The position numbers and the translations under genes are program-made. A stretch of DNA of 64,000 nt from Zeugodacus cucurbitae (lineage: Eukaryota > Arthropoda > Insecta > Diptera > Tephritidae): NCBI RefSeq assembly GCF_028554725.1, contig NC_071668.1:53797732-53861731 (forward strand), read 5' to 3'. This document shows, one piece after another, positions 62,131 to 64,000 of this stretch. Numbering within the stretch: position 1 is the stretch's first letter; each line of letters begins with the position of its first letter. The notes beneath the pieces were generated by a model, which saw only the letters and a list, made by a program, of their open reading frames with translations, was not told the DNA's origin and made no database searches.

Positions 62131-64000
62131 GAATGTGGCTTGATTTGCTTATAAAACAAAATACAGAGAAATACTATTACCGATCTCGAAAGGACACCAC
62201 AAATATGGAAATCACTTTTATTATGGGCATGACAAATATTTGTATATTTTCAGTTTATTTGGAGAACTTTTTATATATTTTCACCGCCTACAAAATAACC
62301 AGCCGAGCTCCCTTGAATATATTATACATCAATAATATTAATATATTATATATATTTGTAAATTTATATAAACATACATATTTACAATATACATAGTAGA
62401 TATACATATACATACGTACGTATATTGACATAACCACGACGTCAATACCATCAACGTCATCGCCTGCCTGGCCGTCAACACCAATGTCGTTGTCGTAGAT
62501 TGACAGATTGCAAATTGATTTTCATGCCAGTGTCAAAATTCTGTCAGCTCGCAAGCCCGAAAAGCAAAACGCTATTTGACATGAGTGATACGAGCATCGA
62601 GTGGTGAGGAATGAACAAAAAATTTATGGTGCTAGAATGGATTTCGGGGAGTGAGTTTGTAGGAGTCATGCAGGAAAATCACATGATATAGCAATTTCAG
62701 TTGAGGGCGGATGATGGGAAAAACATGTCGTGGCGCTTTGGTTGGTTTGCAGATGAAAATGGTTGCCTACACCATATATACTACATACATTTATTAATGT
62801 GCTCTACATACCCTGTAAGAAAAGGAGTAGCTAATAAATGATTAGTATACCATTTAATATTGAATTCGTAGTTGATGTCTGTTTGTTCGTTCGTTCTCAG
62901 ACAGTAACCAGATTATAATTTTCACATTTGTTCGAAGATTTCCACATCTTTTTAAGCAACTGTAAAATACTCGGTATTACTTTCAGCAGCTTATAAATCT
63001 CTGGCTGACATTCCTTCATAAAAGCTTATAAACTCTTGCACAAATTCATTTTCGACGGCCCAGATGTAATAAAAAACGAATTAAGGCTTGATGAACATGT
63101 AACTTGGTGTTTAAGGCCTAAGATTTCCTACATGGTACATCGTCATACTTATAAAGCCAACGCGCAACCCATCAACAACTTATTGGCATGCAATCCAATA
63201 TGTATACGGATATGTGCATACCAACGTGCCACCATACAAAGGGGTGACTTGTCAAATATGTCATTCAAAATGCTCGTACTTCTACTTTCGCATAAGGCTT
63301 CTACTTTTGTTGTTGTTGTTGTGGTAAATGTTGTGGTTATGGGTTTGTTCTTTGCCTTGCTGTGGAAAATTGCAGTCATGTGTGAAAAATGTTATTTGGA
63401 CTTACATAACAGCACATACAGCAAGAAAAACTGCAAATATACAATATGGTCTTACAACAAACACAACAACACTTACTTTGCAAATATTTGCACAAATTGT
63501 AAAAGCAGCACTCTCAAATTTTCTAAAAATTCAATTGACGATGGAATCAAAATTGGCAAATACGAAAAGTGGTTATTGTGAGTTGTGGCCCAGCAGTATG
63601 TTGGAGAGAGCCCGCAGTGAGATTAAGTAACTGTATGGCATTTCAGAACTGGTTTCTTTCAGAGCAGTGCCTTTTCATGTTTTGGGCTGACTCTTTCTAC
63701 TTTGATTTTACTTTTGTGCTTAGGTATGGGGCTAAGAACTTAATGTGCCAAATCTGTTATTCGCTGTCTTCTATGCACCAAGCTTTAGAGAGTAGCGAAT
63801 CGAACAAACTATATCAGCTTTTGAAACATACTGGTGGCACATAATCACAATTTACCACATACAAGAAACAATGTCTGTTTAGTGCCAAGCAATATATAAT
63901 GACCGATTCTATGCCTCTGAACCCGAAATAAAATAAAAAACTACTTCAATTTCGTACTATGCACCAATTTTCATCATAAAAAATCTATAAAAACTACTCT
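62131..64000. other. AT-rich to mixed stretch, nothing recognised
   Basis: ATACATATACATACGTACGT lies at about 62401-62420. A 181-codon plus-strand frame (63036-63581) contains a valine run from a (GTT)n tract (63308-63323) and resembles nothing known; I do not call it. Confidence 0.4.

Noticed and set aside
63036..63581. 181-codon plus-strand open frame
   Set aside because: It contains a valine run from a (GTT)n tract, has no recognisable motif, and two other frames overlap it.

Overview
This 64-kb window is AT-rich, non-coding eukaryotic DNA. Its only intact gene is one tRNA-Lys(UUU), on the minus strand at 49386-49458. The window is otherwise full of decayed transposable elements: mariner, piggyBac, possibly pogo/Tigger, Jockey-type non-LTR elements and a family I treat as Helentron/DINE-1-like. 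Together with abundant TATGTACATA and CA/TG microsatellite tracts, this points to a dipteran genome. A tephritid fruit fly is my best guess, by inference only. I found no convincing exon of a host protein gene. The window looks like an intergenic desert or part of a very large intron.

Layout. The left third (1-22.9 kb) alternates AT-rich stretches with less AT-rich 'islands' (about 0.9-2.0, 4.0-4.8, 8.8-9.9, 11.3-12.9, 14.7-16.1, 19.3-19.8 and 21.9-22.5 kb). In these islands stop codons are sparse and spurious open frames overlap on both strands. Into this background are set a 134-bp tandem duplication (216-483), a 5'-truncated Jockey-type non-LTR element (10491-10875), a mariner copy (13135-13890) and several fragments of repeat family A. 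The middle (22.9-45 kb) is the densest mobile-element zone. It holds family A copies at 22971, 29846, 33461 and 43676, a second mariner relative at 27190, a mariner copy split by a full-length family A element (33434-35550), and a two-level nest at 37732-39585. That nest is a pogo/Tigger-like terminal-inverted-repeat element invaded by a piggyBac MITE with TTAA duplications and by a dead mariner. A small 253-bp inverted-repeat element lies at 41631-41883 and has a relative at 26.65 kb. The right third (45-64 kb) holds a broken reverse transcriptase (46229-46715), the tRNA, more islands (about 45.2-46.2, 48.0-48.5, 54.1-56.5, 57.9-58.4 and 60.7-61.2 kb), and RNase H remnants next to a solo end of family A (59209-59710).

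The main structural finding is repeat family A, seen in eleven places. Its best copies (33461-34978 and 43676-44833) have a 16-bp subterminal inverted repeat at both ends, a 6-bp-stem hairpin outside one of these, a CTTG-like end, insertion next to T runs and a GGAC/GTCC microsatellite near the other end. This is the architecture described for Helentron-associated DINE-1/HINE elements. All protein-coding remnants seen belong to transposons and are inactive by frameshift, stop or deletion.
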